A DNA stretch of 64,000 nt from Alloscardovia criceti DSM 17774. Its GTDB lineage: Bacteria; Actinomycetota; Actinomycetes; Actinomycetales; Bifidobacteriaceae. Below, in pieces: positions 53,844 through 62,981 of the stretch; positions within the stretch are counted from its first letter, which is position 1; each line of letters begins with the position of its first letter. Position numbers and translations under genes: made by a program. Under the pieces are notes generated by a model that saw only the letters and a list, made by a program, of their open reading frames with translations, was not told where the DNA came from and made no database searches. Where the stretch lies: positions 124,001-188,000 of the forward strand of contig NZ_AQXR01000009.1 in assembly GCF_000376885.1 (NCBI RefSeq). The letters run 5' to 3'.

Positions 53844-54410
53844 ATGGATCAGAATACTGAAGTCAACCTGGATCAGCTCAATGACGAAGCTGACATCGCT
53901 GCTGACTACCTTGAGGGTCTTTTGGATATTGCTGATTATGAGGGCGATATTGAATTAGGCGTACGTCAGGGACGTCCTGTGGTACAAATTGTGGCCGACG
54001 ACGATACAGATATTCGCCACCTGATTGGCCGCGATGGTCAAGTGGTGAATGCCTTGCAGCACCTGACGCGTTTAGCTGTGCAGCAGTCTACAGGGGAACA
54101 TTCACGCATTATTGTGGACGTGGATGGATATCTGAAGAAGAAGCGCGAGAAGCTCGTGGCATTGGCCTTGGATGCGGTACAGGAGGTATTGGATTCCGGT
54201 GAGCCTGTGGATATGCGTCCGATGAATTCTTACGAACGCAAGATTGTGCATGACATTGTGCGTGAGGAAGGCTTACGTTCACGTTCGCATGGTGTGGATC
54301 CTAAGCGCTATGTCACTGTATATCAGAAGCGTGTATCGGATGTGGATGAAGAGTCTATGGACGATGTGGACAACTTCGACAACGAAAATGTAGAAGAATA
54401 CGATGACTGA
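53844..54410 (+). CDS. jag: KH/R3H RNA-binding protein (Jag/KhpB-like)
   Basis: Protein of 188 residues with a KH domain (DTDIRHLIGRDGQVVNALQHLTRLAV) and an R3H domain (RPMNSYERKIVHDIVREEGLRSRSHG). It lacks the N-terminal Jag_N domain of firmicute homologues, as is usual in actinobacteria. An acidic tail follows. It binds RNA and in other bacteria works with KhpA in cell-envelope control; that role is inferred. It overlaps rsmG by 8 bases. Confidence 0.93.
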   Translation: MDQNTEVNLDQLNDEADIAADYLEGLLDIADYEGDIELGVRQGRPVVQIVADDDTDIRHLIGRDGQVVNALQHLTRLAVQQSTGEHSRIIVDVDGYLKKKREKLVALALDAVQEVLDSGEPVDMRPMNSYERKIVHDIVREEGLRSRSHGVDPKRYVTVYQKRVSDVDEESMDDVDNFDNENVEEYDD

Positions 54411-55092
54411 TATTCTCAACACTTCGCCCATTCCTCGTCAGGTTTTGGGTGATGCCTTTGACAAGCTTTCTCTGTTTCATCAGAAATTGGAAACGGAGGG
54501 AGAGCCACGAGGCATCATTGGTCCTCGTGATGTGGATATTATTTGGGAACGGCATATCCTTAACTCAGCTGCCATCGTTCCATTCCTGAAAAAGGAAATG
54601 AAGGATTTGTCGGGCGCTATCGGCGATATTGGTAGTGGCGGAGGTTTCCCGGGAATTATCATTGCCGCGTGTATGAGTCAGACTCCTGTATACTTAGTGG
54701 AGCCGATGGAACGTCGCGTGGAGTGGTTGCATGAAGTCGTTGAAGAATTAGACTTATCCAATGTGACTATTATCCGTGCTCGTGCACAGGAAGTAGTTCC
54801 AGGAAAAATTGAGCCGAAGATTTTGAAGCAACTTCCGGCGCGTTTCCACGGATTTGATGTGGCGACTTGTCGAGCCGTTGCTCCCATGACAAAGCTGACG
54901 GGTATGGTTTTCCCGTTAATCCGGCCAGGTGGGAAGCTCGTGACCTTAAAAGGTCGGAGTGTGGAGACCGAGCTCGAAAAAGCAGCCAAAGAGATGAAGA
55001 AGTATGGTACATACTCTCCGCGAGTTTTTGAGGCGCCGGTGGCTGAAGGATTAGAGCCAACGCGTGTATTAGTGCTTAAAAAGAAACAATAG
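54403..55092 (+). CDS. rsmG: 16S rRNA (guanine527-N7)-methyltransferase RsmG
   Basis: SAM-dependent methyltransferase of 229 residues. Motifs are GPRDVDIIWERHILNSAAIVPFL, GDIGSGGGFPGIIIA (SAM site), VYLVEPMERRVEWLHEVVEEL, and FDVATCRAVAPMTKL. It modifies the 530 loop of 16S rRNA. It sits in the conserved jag-rsmG-parA-parB order. Confidence 0.96.
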   Translation: MTDILNTSPIPRQVLGDAFDKLSLFHQKLETEGEPRGIIGPRDVDIIWERHILNSAAIVPFLKKEMKDLSGAIGDIGSGGGFPGIIIAACMSQTPVYLVEPMERRVEWLHEVVEELDLSNVTIIRARAQEVVPGKIEPKILKQLPARFHGFDVATCRAVAPMTKLTGMVFPLIRPGGKLVTLKGRSVETELEKAAKEMKKYGTYSPRVFEAPVAEGLEPTRVLVLKKKQ

Positions 55093-55101
55093 GAGGCAGA
55101 A

Positions 55102-56094
55102 ATGAGCAATGTTTCACGTGAAACATTACCTGATGACAATCCTCAATTTGAACCAGCCTCCGAAGTCATTGATCGAATTTTTCATGAAGCGTCGGATTCA
55201 ACCGTGGGTTTTGAAGTTGCGGATGAAAAGAAGCGCTATGAATCTATTGCCTCGCTAAAATTTGAAAAGCCGAAATCTACACGATATATAGCCGTGGCAA
55301 ATCAAAAGGGTGGAGTCGGAAAGACCACGTCCTCTGTTAACCTCGCTGCAGCTTTTGCAGAGGCGGGGATGAATGTGCTTTTGCTGGATATGGATCCACA
55401 GGGGAATGCTTCGACAGCCTTGGGCGCGCAGCATGAATCCGGTACGGCTTCGTTGTATGACGTCATCGAAGGACGTTCGCAGATTTCTGATGTGATTCAG
55501 GTTTGCCCGGATTTTGATAATCTCGATGTGGTTCCATCGACTATAGACTTGTCGGGAGCGGAACTGGAAATTGCCGCTTTAGACAACCGCGTGTATCTGC
55601 TCCGTGATCAGTTGCGCGCGTTTATGAAGGCCAGCAAGAAGAAATACGACTACGTCATTATTGACTGCCCTCCAAGTTTGGGGTTGCTGGTATTGAATTC
55701 TTTGTGTGCTGTGCATGAGGTGATTATCCCGATTCAGGCCGAATATTATGCGTTGGAAGGTTTGGGCCAATTATTGCGCACCATCCAGCTGGTGCAGAAG
55801 AGCATGAATAAGCAGCTTGTTATTTCTGCGATTTTGATTACGATGTATGACAAGCGCACACTGCTCAGCCAGGAAGTGTATCAAGAAGTCGAAGAGCACT
55901 ATGCTAATCTTTTGCTAAAAACTACAATTCCGCGTGCTGTACGTATTTCCGAAGCGCCCAGCTTTGCGCAATCCGTTATTGCATACGACCCGAGGGGAGC
56001 GGGAGCAATTGCTTACCGTGAAGCTGCATACGAGATTAATCAAAAAAGTGCACAGATATTGAAACGATTAGATCGTTCGAAGAAGGAGCAGTAA
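55102..56094 (+). CDS. parA: Chromosome partitioning ATPase ParA (Soj)
   Basis: Deviant Walker ATPase of 330 residues that positions origins with ParB. Walker A is KGGVGKTTSSVN (about residues 69-76 onward), then LLLDMDPQGNASTALG, and DYVIIDCPPSLGLLVLN. A 60-residue N-terminal extension precedes the ATPase fold. Codons 4-8 (VSRET) are formed by a parS site. AGGAGG lies upstream. Confidence 0.97.
   Translation: MSNVSRETLPDDNPQFEPASEVIDRIFHEASDSTVGFEVADEKKRYESIASLKFEKPKSTRYIAVANQKGGVGKTTSSVNLAAAFAEAGMNVLLLDMDPQGNASTALGAQHESGTASLYDVIEGRSQISDVIQVCPDFDNLDVVPSTIDLSGAELEIAALDNRVYLLRDQLRAFMKASKKKYDYVIIDCPPSLGLLVLNSLCAVHEVIIPIQAEYYALEGLGQLLRTIQLVQKSMNKQLVISAILITMYDKRTLLSQEVYQEVEEHYANLLLKTTIPRAVRISEAPSFAQSVIAYDPRGAGAIAYREAAYEINQKSAQILKRLDRSKKEQ
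55110..55125. promoter_or_regulatory. parS site at the start of parA
   Basis: Exact TGTTTCACGTGAAACA inside the first codons of parA, encoding part of NVSRETL. ParB bound here could also affect parAB transcription. Confidence 0.92.
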
Positions 56095-56095
56095 G

Positions 56096-57271
56096 ATGCC
56101 AGGACGTTCTCGGCTGGGCAAAGGGTTAGGGGCTCTTTTCCCAGCAATCGAAGAAGAAATCACTCCTGATGTTTCACGTGAAACATCGAAGCCAAGCACT
56201 GCATCCGACTCTCAAGAAAAGAAGACTCCTACGAAGAAGCCAAGCCGCAAGAAGAACCGCGTATCCGTTCCAGCCGTCGATTTGTTGGGAGGCGTATCCG
56301 ACAATCCGGAAGAAGAGATGCGTCCAGCTATTCCTAGTCTGGAAAATTCCATTCCACGCTATGAATCCTCTGCCGCTTTGGACGCATTACTGTCATCGAC
56401 GCAGGATGCAGGTGTAGTAACAGGCCTGCGTGAAGTGCATGGTGCATATTTGACGGAAGTGCGCTTGGATGATGTGGTGGCAAATGCTAACCAGCCTCGT
56501 CAAGTATTTGATGAAGATGATTTGATTGAATTATCGAATTCCATTAAAGAAGTCGGCATTCTTCAGCCTATTGTCGTGCGTGAGGCTGATCCGGCCACTC
56601 ATGAGGGACATCATTACGAGCTGATTATGGGTGAGCGCCGTACACGCGCGAGCCGCTTGGCTGGGCTGGAAAAGATTCCAGCAATTGTGAAGACCACAGC
56701 AGATGATCAAATGTTGCGTGATGCGCTTTTGGAGAATTTGCATCGTGTGGCTCTGAATCCTTTGGAAGAGGCAGCCGCTTATCAGCAGATGCTGAAGGAA
56801 TTTGGTTTGACGCAAGAGCAGTTGGCGCAGAGTGTCTCTAAATCCCGCCCGCAGATTACCAATACTTTGCGTCTTTTGCAATTGCCGGGAACTGTCCAGA
56901 AGAAAGTGGCATCCGGTGTGCTTTCTGCAGGGCATGCACGTGCATTGTTGTCTTTGTCCTCTGAGGAAGAAATGGATGAAATTTCTCGCCGCATTATTGC
57001 GGAGGGATTATCTGTGCGCTCTACGGAAGAGCTGGTTGCTCTGAAGAATGGTGCGGCTCAGAAGAAGAAGCCTCGCAAGCAGCGTACGAATCCGTGGGAA
57101 AATTCTGAGATTGTGCAGCATTTGGAAAATCGTTTTGATACGAAAGTAGCCATCAAGGGATCTGCGAAGCGCGGTCGTATCGAAATTACCTTTACCTCGC
57201 AAGAAGATCTAGATCGAATTCTTGCAGTCCTCAATACACAGGATGAGAAGAAAACGGATGGTTGGGTTTAA
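56096..57271 (+). CDS. parB: Chromosome partitioning protein ParB
   Basis: CTPase and parS-binding protein of 391 residues. The start one base after parA has AAGGAG. It begins SRLGKGLGALFP, the ParA-interacting peptide typical of ParB. The ParB/Srx domain shows VVANANQPRQVFDEDDLIELSNSIKEVGILQPIVVR and MGERRTRASRLAGLEKIPAIV. The HTH is AQSVSKSRPQITNTLRLLQLP, followed by SAGHARALLSL. A parS site is embedded near codon 27. Confidence 0.97.
   Translation: MPGRSRLGKGLGALFPAIEEEITPDVSRETSKPSTASDSQEKKTPTKKPSRKKNRVSVPAVDLLGGVSDNPEEEMRPAIPSLENSIPRYESSAALDALLSSTQDAGVVTGLREVHGAYLTEVRLDDVVANANQPRQVFDEDDLIELSNSIKEVGILQPIVVREADPATHEGHHYELIMGERRTRASRLAGLEKIPAIVKTTADDQMLRDALLENLHRVALNPLEEAAAYQQMLKEFGLTQEQLAQSVSKSRPQITNTLRLLQLPGTVQKKVASGVLSAGHARALLSLSSEEEMDEISRRIIAEGLSVRSTEELVALKNGAAQKKKPRKQRTNPWENSEIVQHLENRFDTKVAIKGSAKRGRIEITFTSQEDLDRILAVLNTQDEKKTDGWV
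56170..56185. promoter_or_regulatory. parS site inside parB
   Basis: Exact TGTTTCACGTGAAACA, encoding DVSRET within the low-complexity segment between the ParA-binding peptide and the CTPase domain. Confidence 0.92.
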
Positions 57272-57297
57272 TCCTCTTTTGTTTGTGAGTATAACAA

Positions 57298-57336
57298 AGC
57301 CGGGTTGGATGAATATCATCTAACCCGGCTAATTTT
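57298..57336. terminator. Bidirectional terminator between parB and trxB
   Basis: Stem AGCCGGGTTGGATGA / TCATCTAACCCGGCT with one G-U pair and a 3-base loop, followed by AATTTTTAAA. It serves the converging parB and trxB transcripts. Confidence 0.9.
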
Positions 57337-57342
57337 TAAAGA

Positions 57343-58281
57343 TTAATCTGCTAGGGTCATCAAATATGACTGAGCATCCAGAGCCGCTTGGCAACCCGCA
57401 CCCGCAGCTACAATAGCTTGGCGATAAACCTTATCTACAGCATCTCCCGCAGCGAAGACACCCGGTACAGACGTTTGCGTACCAGGGCCGGAAGGCACAA
57501 TATAACCTTCTGCGTCCAGTTCTACGGCATTGCCGAGGAACTGAGACTGTGGTACGTGACCAATAGCGATGAAAAGACCCTGGGCATCCAGTGTACTAGT
57601 GGATCCATCTACTGTATTTTCCAGCGATAGGGAAGTGACGCCAGTATCCGCAGCACCATTAATTTCTGTAACGCGCGTATTGGTGAGAATATTGATCTTC
57701 TCATTGTTCTTCACACGGTCCAGCATCACCTTGGAGGCACGGAATTCGTCACGGCGATGAATAAGAGTAACAGAAGAGCCGTAACGTGCGAGGAAGTCGG
57801 CTTCCTCCATAGCAGAATCGCCACCACCCACTACGACGATTGGCTTGTCCTTGTAGAAGAAACCATCGCAGGTAGCGCAGTAGGATACACCACGACCCGA
57901 GAATTCCTCTTCTCCAGGAATGCCTAAGTGACGATACGAAGCGCCCGTTGCTAAAATAACAACCTTCGCCTCATAGGTTTCGCCCATATCTGTAGTCACT
58001 TTTTTGATATCGGAGCTAAAATCTACGGATACCACATCGTCGTATTCAATCTCTGCGCCGAACTTTTCTGCCTGCTCGCGCATATTGTCCATCAGGTCTG
58101 GGCCCATAATGCCTTCAGGGAATCCAGGGAAGTTTTCCACTTCCGTGGTGTTGACGAGCTGTCCACCAGGCGTAACCGCTCCCGCTATAACAAGTGGTTC
58201 ATATCCAGCGCGTGCTAAATATAATGCTGCGGTGTAGCCAGCAGGGCCGGAACCAATAACTATGGCATTTCGAACGGTCAT
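57343..58281 (-). CDS. trxB: Thioredoxin reductase
   Basis: FAD/NADPH oxidoreductase of 312 residues, cytosolic. Motifs are the FAD site IVIGSGPAGYTAALYLARAGY, redox-active CATC in YCATCDGFFYKDKP (about residues 133-136), NADPH site VVGGGDSAMEEADFLARYG and C-terminal GVFAAGDAVDKVYRQAIVAAGAGCQAALDA. Reducing power goes to thioredoxin; no trxA lies beside it. It has an AAGGAG site. Confidence 0.96.
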   Translation of the reverse strand: MTVRNAIVIGSGPAGYTAALYLARAGYEPLVIAGAVTPGGQLVNTTEVENFPGFPEGIMGPDLMDNMREQAEKFGAEIEYDDVVSVDFSSDIKKVTTDMGETYEAKVVILATGASYRHLGIPGEEEFSGRGVSYCATCDGFFYKDKPIVVVGGGDSAMEEADFLARYGSSVTLIHRRDEFRASKVMLDRVKNNEKINILTNTRVTEINGAADTGVTSLSLENTVDGSTSTLDAQGLFIAIGHVPQSQFLGNAVELDAEGYIVPSGPGTQTSVPGVFAAGDAVDKVYRQAIVAAGAGCQAALDAQSYLMTLAD

Positions 58282-58387
58282 AATTTCTCCTTGGAATTCA
58301 ATACGAAATCTTTAACATGCAAACACTCGTTTTCATTCCCGAGGTGTGTAGTTTCGCTTGGGGAGTGAAAATCGGTGTTTTCTCTAG

Positions 58388-59374
58388 TTATCGAGAAATT
58401 TTATCGTGCGGTACATTGCGCTTTTGACTGATGACAGATGCAACCATACGGGAGTACAATTCACTCAAATCAAATCCAGCAGCCGCAACCTGACGAGGCA
58501 AAATTGACACATCGGTCATACCCGGGGTGACATTGGCCTCCAAAAATTGTGGATTTCCTTCATCATCGATAATGAAATCAATGCGTGAAATATCGCGCAA
58601 ACCGAGGACCTGGTACGCAGTCAGCGCATCTTCCTTGACATGCTCCAAAACATCCGCATCCACGCGGGCTGGAATGATGAATTCCGTAGCACCTGGCGTA
58701 TAGCGCTCCGAATAATCGTAAACGCCGTCTGGTGTGCTAATCTCCATCGGAGGCAGAGCAATAATTTCATCTCCCGTATCCAAAATGGAAACGGACACCT
58801 CCGTGCCGGACACATAGTGCTCAATTAAGGCCGTATGTGAATAGGCAAAGCAATCCACCAATGCTTGTGGTAGATGTTCGGCATCAAAGACAACAGAGCA
58901 ACCCAAGGCGCTGCCACCCATATTTGGCTTCACAATCAGCGGAAGCTCTATGGAATTAATAATCAATTGGATAATGGCTTGCACACCCATTTCACGGAAA
59001 ATATCTTGAGGCAGCGTCACAGAATGTGGCGTGTGCACATTGCCAATTTTACGGACGATATTTTTCGCAATCGGCTTGTTCCACGCGAGCATGGAGGCTT
59101 TTGCGCGTGAGCCGATATAGGGCAGGTCTAGCATCTCCAGAATATCGCGAATAGAGCCATCTTCACCGTATGAACCGTGGAGGAGCGGCCAGACGACATC
59201 TGGTCGGGTACTAGGATCTTGGAGATAGTCGATGAGGTTGCTGTCCACATCGTGTATGGCGACATCCCATTTTTTGGATTCCTCCAAGAAACCCGCAACG
59301 CGGTGTCCTGAGTTCAAGGAAATGTCTCTTTCGTGGCTCAGGCCTCCACAGAGAATTGCTACACGTGGCTTCAT
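58388..59374 (-). CDS. ddl: D-alanine--D-alanine ligase
   Basis: ATP-grasp ligase of 328 residues making D-Ala-D-Ala for peptidoglycan. Motifs are VAILCGGLSHERDISLNSG, WPLLHGSYGEDGSIRDILEMLDLPYIGS, IVKPNMGGSALGCSVV, RIDFIIDDEGNPQFLEANVTPGMTDVSILP. The start overlaps the aminotransferase stop (ATGA). The order murJ, pseudokinase, aminotransferase, ddl on one strand suggests a cell-wall operon. Confidence 0.93.
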   Translation of the reverse strand: MKPRVAILCGGLSHERDISLNSGHRVAGFLEESKKWDVAIHDVDSNLIDYLQDPSTRPDVVWPLLHGSYGEDGSIRDILEMLDLPYIGSRAKASMLAWNKPIAKNIVRKIGNVHTPHSVTLPQDIFREMGVQAIIQLIINSIELPLIVKPNMGGSALGCSVVFDAEHLPQALVDCFAYSHTALIEHYVSGTEVSVSILDTGDEIIALPPMEISTPDGVYDYSERYTPGATEFIIPARVDADVLEHVKEDALTAYQVLGLRDISRIDFIIDDEGNPQFLEANVTPGMTDVSILPRQVAAAGFDLSELYSRMVASVISQKRNVPHDKISR

Positions 59375-60684
59375 GCTTCGTCCTTCTCATTGTGTGAATT
59401 GGAAGTGCTCAAATGTGCTCGTGACGAGTGGGCCGTGCCGAAGAGCTCAACCGTTGCCAGCTCGTCTTCGACAACTGTGGATAGGCGGCGGATGCCTTCC
59501 GTAATACGCTCTTCAGTCGGGTAGCAGAAGCTTAATCGCATATGATCTGCACCTTCACCTGTGTCATAAAATGCAGTACCAGAAACATAAGCCACACGTG
59601 CGGTAATGGCGCGTGGAAGCATAGCTTTAGCGTTCAGACCTTCTGGAATCTTCAGCCAAATATAGAAGCCACCCTTCGGTTTATTCCATGAGCAGTAGGG
59701 CATATAAGTACGCAAAGCCGCATCCATGGCATCGCAACGGGACTTGTACATACCACGATAATCCTCAATTTGTTTTTTCCAGTCAAAGTTATCGAGGTAA
59801 GTGGAAATGGTCATTTGGCTCATATTCGAAGGGCTCAAAATAGAAGACTCGTTGGCAAGCACCAGTTTTTGGCGAATGCCCGGAGGTGCAATCATCCACG
59901 CCACGCGCATGCCGGGAGCGATGATCTTGGAGAAACTGCTCAAATACACCACGTTGTCCGCATCGAAAGAACGCAAAGCCGGATAGGTTGTGTTATCGAA
60001 AGACAGAAGACCATACGGATTATCTTCTACGATAAGCACGTGGTATTTGCGCGCAATCTCAAGAATGCGAGGGCGGCGTTCCACACTCATGGTAACGCCG
60101 GCAGGGTTATGGAAATTAGGAACGGTGTAGAGGAATTTCACGCGTTTTCCTTGAGCCTGCGCCGAGCGAATGCTCTCTTCAAAGGACTCAGGAATTAAAC
60201 CATGTTCATCCATGTGGGCGTTGATAACTTCTGTTTGAAAGCTTTTAAAAACGCCCAAAGCACCCACATAATTGGGATCTTCGGCGATGATAACGTCACC
60301 AGGATCACACATAAGACGCGTGATGAGATCCAAACCGTTTTGGGAACCATTCGTAATAACTACGTCATCGGCTTGCGCATCGGTAATCCCTTCGAGGCGC
60401 ACGATATCCAGGATACGCTCACGCAGGTGAGGGTCTCCTTGTGCGCTGCCGTACTGCCAAGCCGTAGTACCGCGTTCGCGGAGCATGGAAGCGACTAATT
60501 CGGATAATTCATCAAAGGGAAGAAAGTCCAGATATGGCATTCCTCCCGCCAAAGAAACGACTTCCGGTCTGCTCGCCACCGCAAAAAGCGCACGAATTTC
60601 CGAGGCACGCATGTCCTCGGCTCGAGAAGCATAAGAACCAAACCATGGATCGTTTTTAATGACGTGAGATGAATTATTCGTCAT
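59371..60684 (-). CDS. PLP-dependent aminotransferase (2-aminoadipate/MocR-type catalytic domain)
   Basis: Fold-type I aminotransferase of 437 residues without a DNA-binding domain. Motifs are VVSLAGGMPYLDFLPFDEL, WQYGSAQGDPHLRERIL, VITNGSQNGLDLITRLMCDPGD, VPNFHNPAGVTMS, VEDNPYG, and PLP lysine in YLSSFSKIIAPGMRVAW (about residue 250). These fit the LysN/aminoadipate branch. The natural substrate is not known; a role in amino-acid supply for the wall is possible from its place before ddl. AAGGAG lies before the ATG. Confidence 0.9.
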   Translation of the reverse strand: MTNNSSHVIKNDPWFGSYASRAEDMRASEIRALFAVASRPEVVSLAGGMPYLDFLPFDELSELVASMLRERGTTAWQYGSAQGDPHLRERILDIVRLEGITDAQADDVVITNGSQNGLDLITRLMCDPGDVIIAEDPNYVGALGVFKSFQTEVINAHMDEHGLIPESFEESIRSAQAQGKRVKFLYTVPNFHNPAGVTMSVERRPRILEIARKYHVLIVEDNPYGLLSFDNTTYPALRSFDADNVVYLSSFSKIIAPGMRVAWMIAPPGIRQKLVLANESSILSPSNMSQMTISTYLDNFDWKKQIEDYRGMYKSRCDAMDAALRTYMPYCSWNKPKGGFYIWLKIPEGLNAKAMLPRAITARVAYVSGTAFYDTGEGADHMRLSFCYPTEERITEGIRRLSTVVEDELATVELFGTAHSSRAHLSTSNSHNEKDEA

Positions 60685-60692
60685 GGTGCTCC

Positions 60693-62903
60693 TTAATAGA
60701 ATGCGTAATGCGTCAGTCGAATGCTTTGTGGGATGGTTGATGCATCCGTGCCATCAATCCACACCACAAGCTTAGTGGCTGTGACTGGTTTTCTCAGGAT
60801 AATGCTTGTAGTTTGGGCATTGTCGGCAAAGCTGAAGCTGGCCACCTCATTACCGGTAGTTGGATTTTCCGTGGTTGGATCCGCATAAATGTGGACCTGA
60901 CCGCCGCCCGTTTGGTTACCGACTTCGACCTTCCAGAAGTGCGTGGCCTCGGAGAAGGTGAAGGAATAACCCCATCCGCGGATACCGTCAGGTCGGTTGA
61001 GGAAGGTATATCCGAGTGGCTCAATCACCGTTGTGCTACCTGTGCCTTCAGGGGTTGGCACGGCACTGACGGCTTTGGACTCCGGCAAGCTGACTGGCGT
61101 GATATCACTATCCGATGTGGTTGGAGTCGTAGTCGTCGACTGAGTTTGGTTATCCGAGTTTGTACTCGAACTCGAGTTGTCCGAAGAGGAAGAATTCTCC
61201 TGCGAATCATCGGTAGAAGATTCCGCCAGAGTAGAGCTATCGGCACCCTTGTTATTTTCTTGTCCTGGGAAGCGCACGGTTTCCTTTGAAATCTGCGACC
61301 ACGGGTCGTTTGGTGAATCCGTGGAGGAGAAGCTGCCCAGACCAAGGGAATATATAGAGCCAATCAGCAACGCAATCAGAATAATAGCAATGCCGATAAT
61401 GGAGCCGGTTCTGGTTTGAAGAATAGTACCGACCTTTTCAAGTAGTGTAGAAAAGACAGAATTCTTCTTCTGAGGCTGTGTCTTAGGACTGTTCTGTGTT
61501 TTCTCAGGTTGCTGAGCAGGTGTAGCCGCACGATTCCTCGATGTTTGTGAAGCGCGGGGCGCGAAAACAGGAGGAATGACTTCGGTTTCTGTGCCTGCTT
61601 CTGACAATGTTTCACGTGAAACATTCGCACGGGATGCGGGTGCAGGATGAGCGGAGCGGGATCGGAACGAGCCAGTAGGGATACGATCCTGGTCTGTGCT
61701 TGCAGGCTTATTTGCTGATTCAGACGCAGCTACAGCTGAATCAGCCGAAGTTGAAGCTGCGGTGGCGGCTTGACGAATAGCCTGAGTATTCATATTGACC
61801 GTGCTGAAATCCGCATCTGGAAAATCATTAAAATCGTATGGATCGTAATGCTTCTCCAACTTGGTCTCATCTAATTCGCCCAGAGCATGGAAAAGATCGG
61901 TAGACGTATCAGGCTTGGTCAAATCCACAGCCTTTGCGCCACCAAAAATTAATTCTGAGGCACTCCAATCCGGGATGGCAGTGGAATCCGAATCAGCTGG
62001 CTTTTCCTTCAAAGAACGCGGAATGGGCGCAATATACTGCGGATCCACGCGCTTGAGCACAGCCTGAGAAATCGACGGCACCGAACGCGGCCTGTGGCTC
62101 AGATTGATATGAGAGTTGTCTTTTTTCGACAGCTCGGACAAGCTCTGGTATGGATTGAGCAGGATATTGAGCTCAAACAATGTGACCAACGGAACGGGCG
62201 TTTCATTCTTCTCGTCCGGCAGGCACAGCCCACGCACGCAAATAAGCATAAGATCTTCTGGTGTATGTGCTTCGAGCAGCATACCGCGTGCACGTCCAGC
62301 AAGCACAGAACGGTATGGCGTTCCCGTCAACATTTCGAAAGCTAAGGCCGCAATCTGGTAGACCATAACGCTTTCCACATCGTGATTTGTGGACTTAAAG
62401 CGTGGAGCTGTCGGCGGAAGCAGGGCAGCGGACACCGGGAAATTTGCCATAACAATATGACGATGCGCCAGACGCACGTTAATGTCATCGATGCAGTAAT
62501 GCGCTTGACCATTGTCATCGAGCTTTTGGCACAGCGATGTCAAATCGCCAGTGATAGAACGAATAGCATCGTGGCTCAGTGGGAATGCCTGCGGATCTGC
62601 CGCATGATCCGTGAGATAATCGCGTAAGGTGACACCCGTATCTTCATCCGTCACGATGACGCAGACCTCACCATCGCGGTGCAGATGGAGCACCTGTACA
62701 AAATGCTTATCCTGAGAAAGAGCCAGCGCCGACGCGGCCGCATTAACGCGTGAAATAATCGTCGAGTTTGCCACGATAAATATCTGGCAACGACGTTGCA
62801 AAGTATTATCCCGCGCAATCCACACGGAAAAACCTGGCTCGTCGCGCAAAACTTCGACCAGGCGGAAGCGATCAAGTAATACATCGCCAATTGCAAAATT
62901 CAT
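60693..62903 (-). CDS. MurJ-linked pseudokinase with transmembrane and C-terminal ligand-binding-like domain
   Basis: Protein of 736 residues. The N-terminal 250 residues have a protein-kinase-like fold (GDVLLDRFRLVEVLRDEPGFSVWIARD; MVYQIAALAFEMLTGTPYRSVLAG). The VAIK lysine, HRD and DFG motifs are not recognisable (QIFIVAN, AHYCIDDINVRL, MANFPVS), so it is a pseudokinase. A long disordered Ser/Thr/Pro stretch follows, then one membrane helix (SIIGIAIILIALLIGSIYSLGL, about 500-522), a Ser/Asn/Thr linker, and a C-terminal beta domain (YTFLNRPDGIRGWGYSFTF). This matches the tail fused to MurJ in mycobacteria (Rv3910), here a separate gene just after murJ. A parS site lies inside. Confidence 0.87.
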   Translation of the reverse strand: MNFAIGDVLLDRFRLVEVLRDEPGFSVWIARDNTLQRRCQIFIVANSTIISRVNAAASALALSQDKHFVQVLHLHRDGEVCVIVTDEDTGVTLRDYLTDHAADPQAFPLSHDAIRSITGDLTSLCQKLDDNGQAHYCIDDINVRLAHRHIVMANFPVSAALLPPTAPRFKSTNHDVESVMVYQIAALAFEMLTGTPYRSVLAGRARGMLLEAHTPEDLMLICVRGLCLPDEKNETPVPLVTLFELNILLNPYQSLSELSKKDNSHINLSHRPRSVPSISQAVLKRVDPQYIAPIPRSLKEKPADSDSTAIPDWSASELIFGGAKAVDLTKPDTSTDLFHALGELDETKLEKHYDPYDFNDFPDADFSTVNMNTQAIRQAATAASTSADSAVAASESANKPASTDQDRIPTGSFRSRSAHPAPASRANVSRETLSEAGTETEVIPPVFAPRASQTSRNRAATPAQQPEKTQNSPKTQPQKKNSVFSTLLEKVGTILQTRTGSIIGIAIILIALLIGSIYSLGLGSFSSTDSPNDPWSQISKETVRFPGQENNKGADSSTLAESSTDDSQENSSSSDNSSSSTNSDNQTQSTTTTPTTSDSDITPVSLPESKAVSAVPTPEGTGSTTVIEPLGYTFLNRPDGIRGWGYSFTFSEATHFWKVEVGNQTGGGQVHIYADPTTENPTTGNEVASFSFADNAQTTSIILRKPVTATKLVVWIDGTDASTIPQSIRLTHYAFY
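61608..61623. promoter_or_regulatory. parS site inside the pseudokinase gene
   Basis: Exact TGTTTCACGTGAAACA in the disordered linker region, encoding NVSRETL. Confidence 0.92.
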
Positions 62904-62981
62904 AGCATCTCTCTATATGCAGGGGTTCCAAATCTTTATGCCTATTTTACTTATGGGGGTAACGTAAATAGGGCATGAAAA

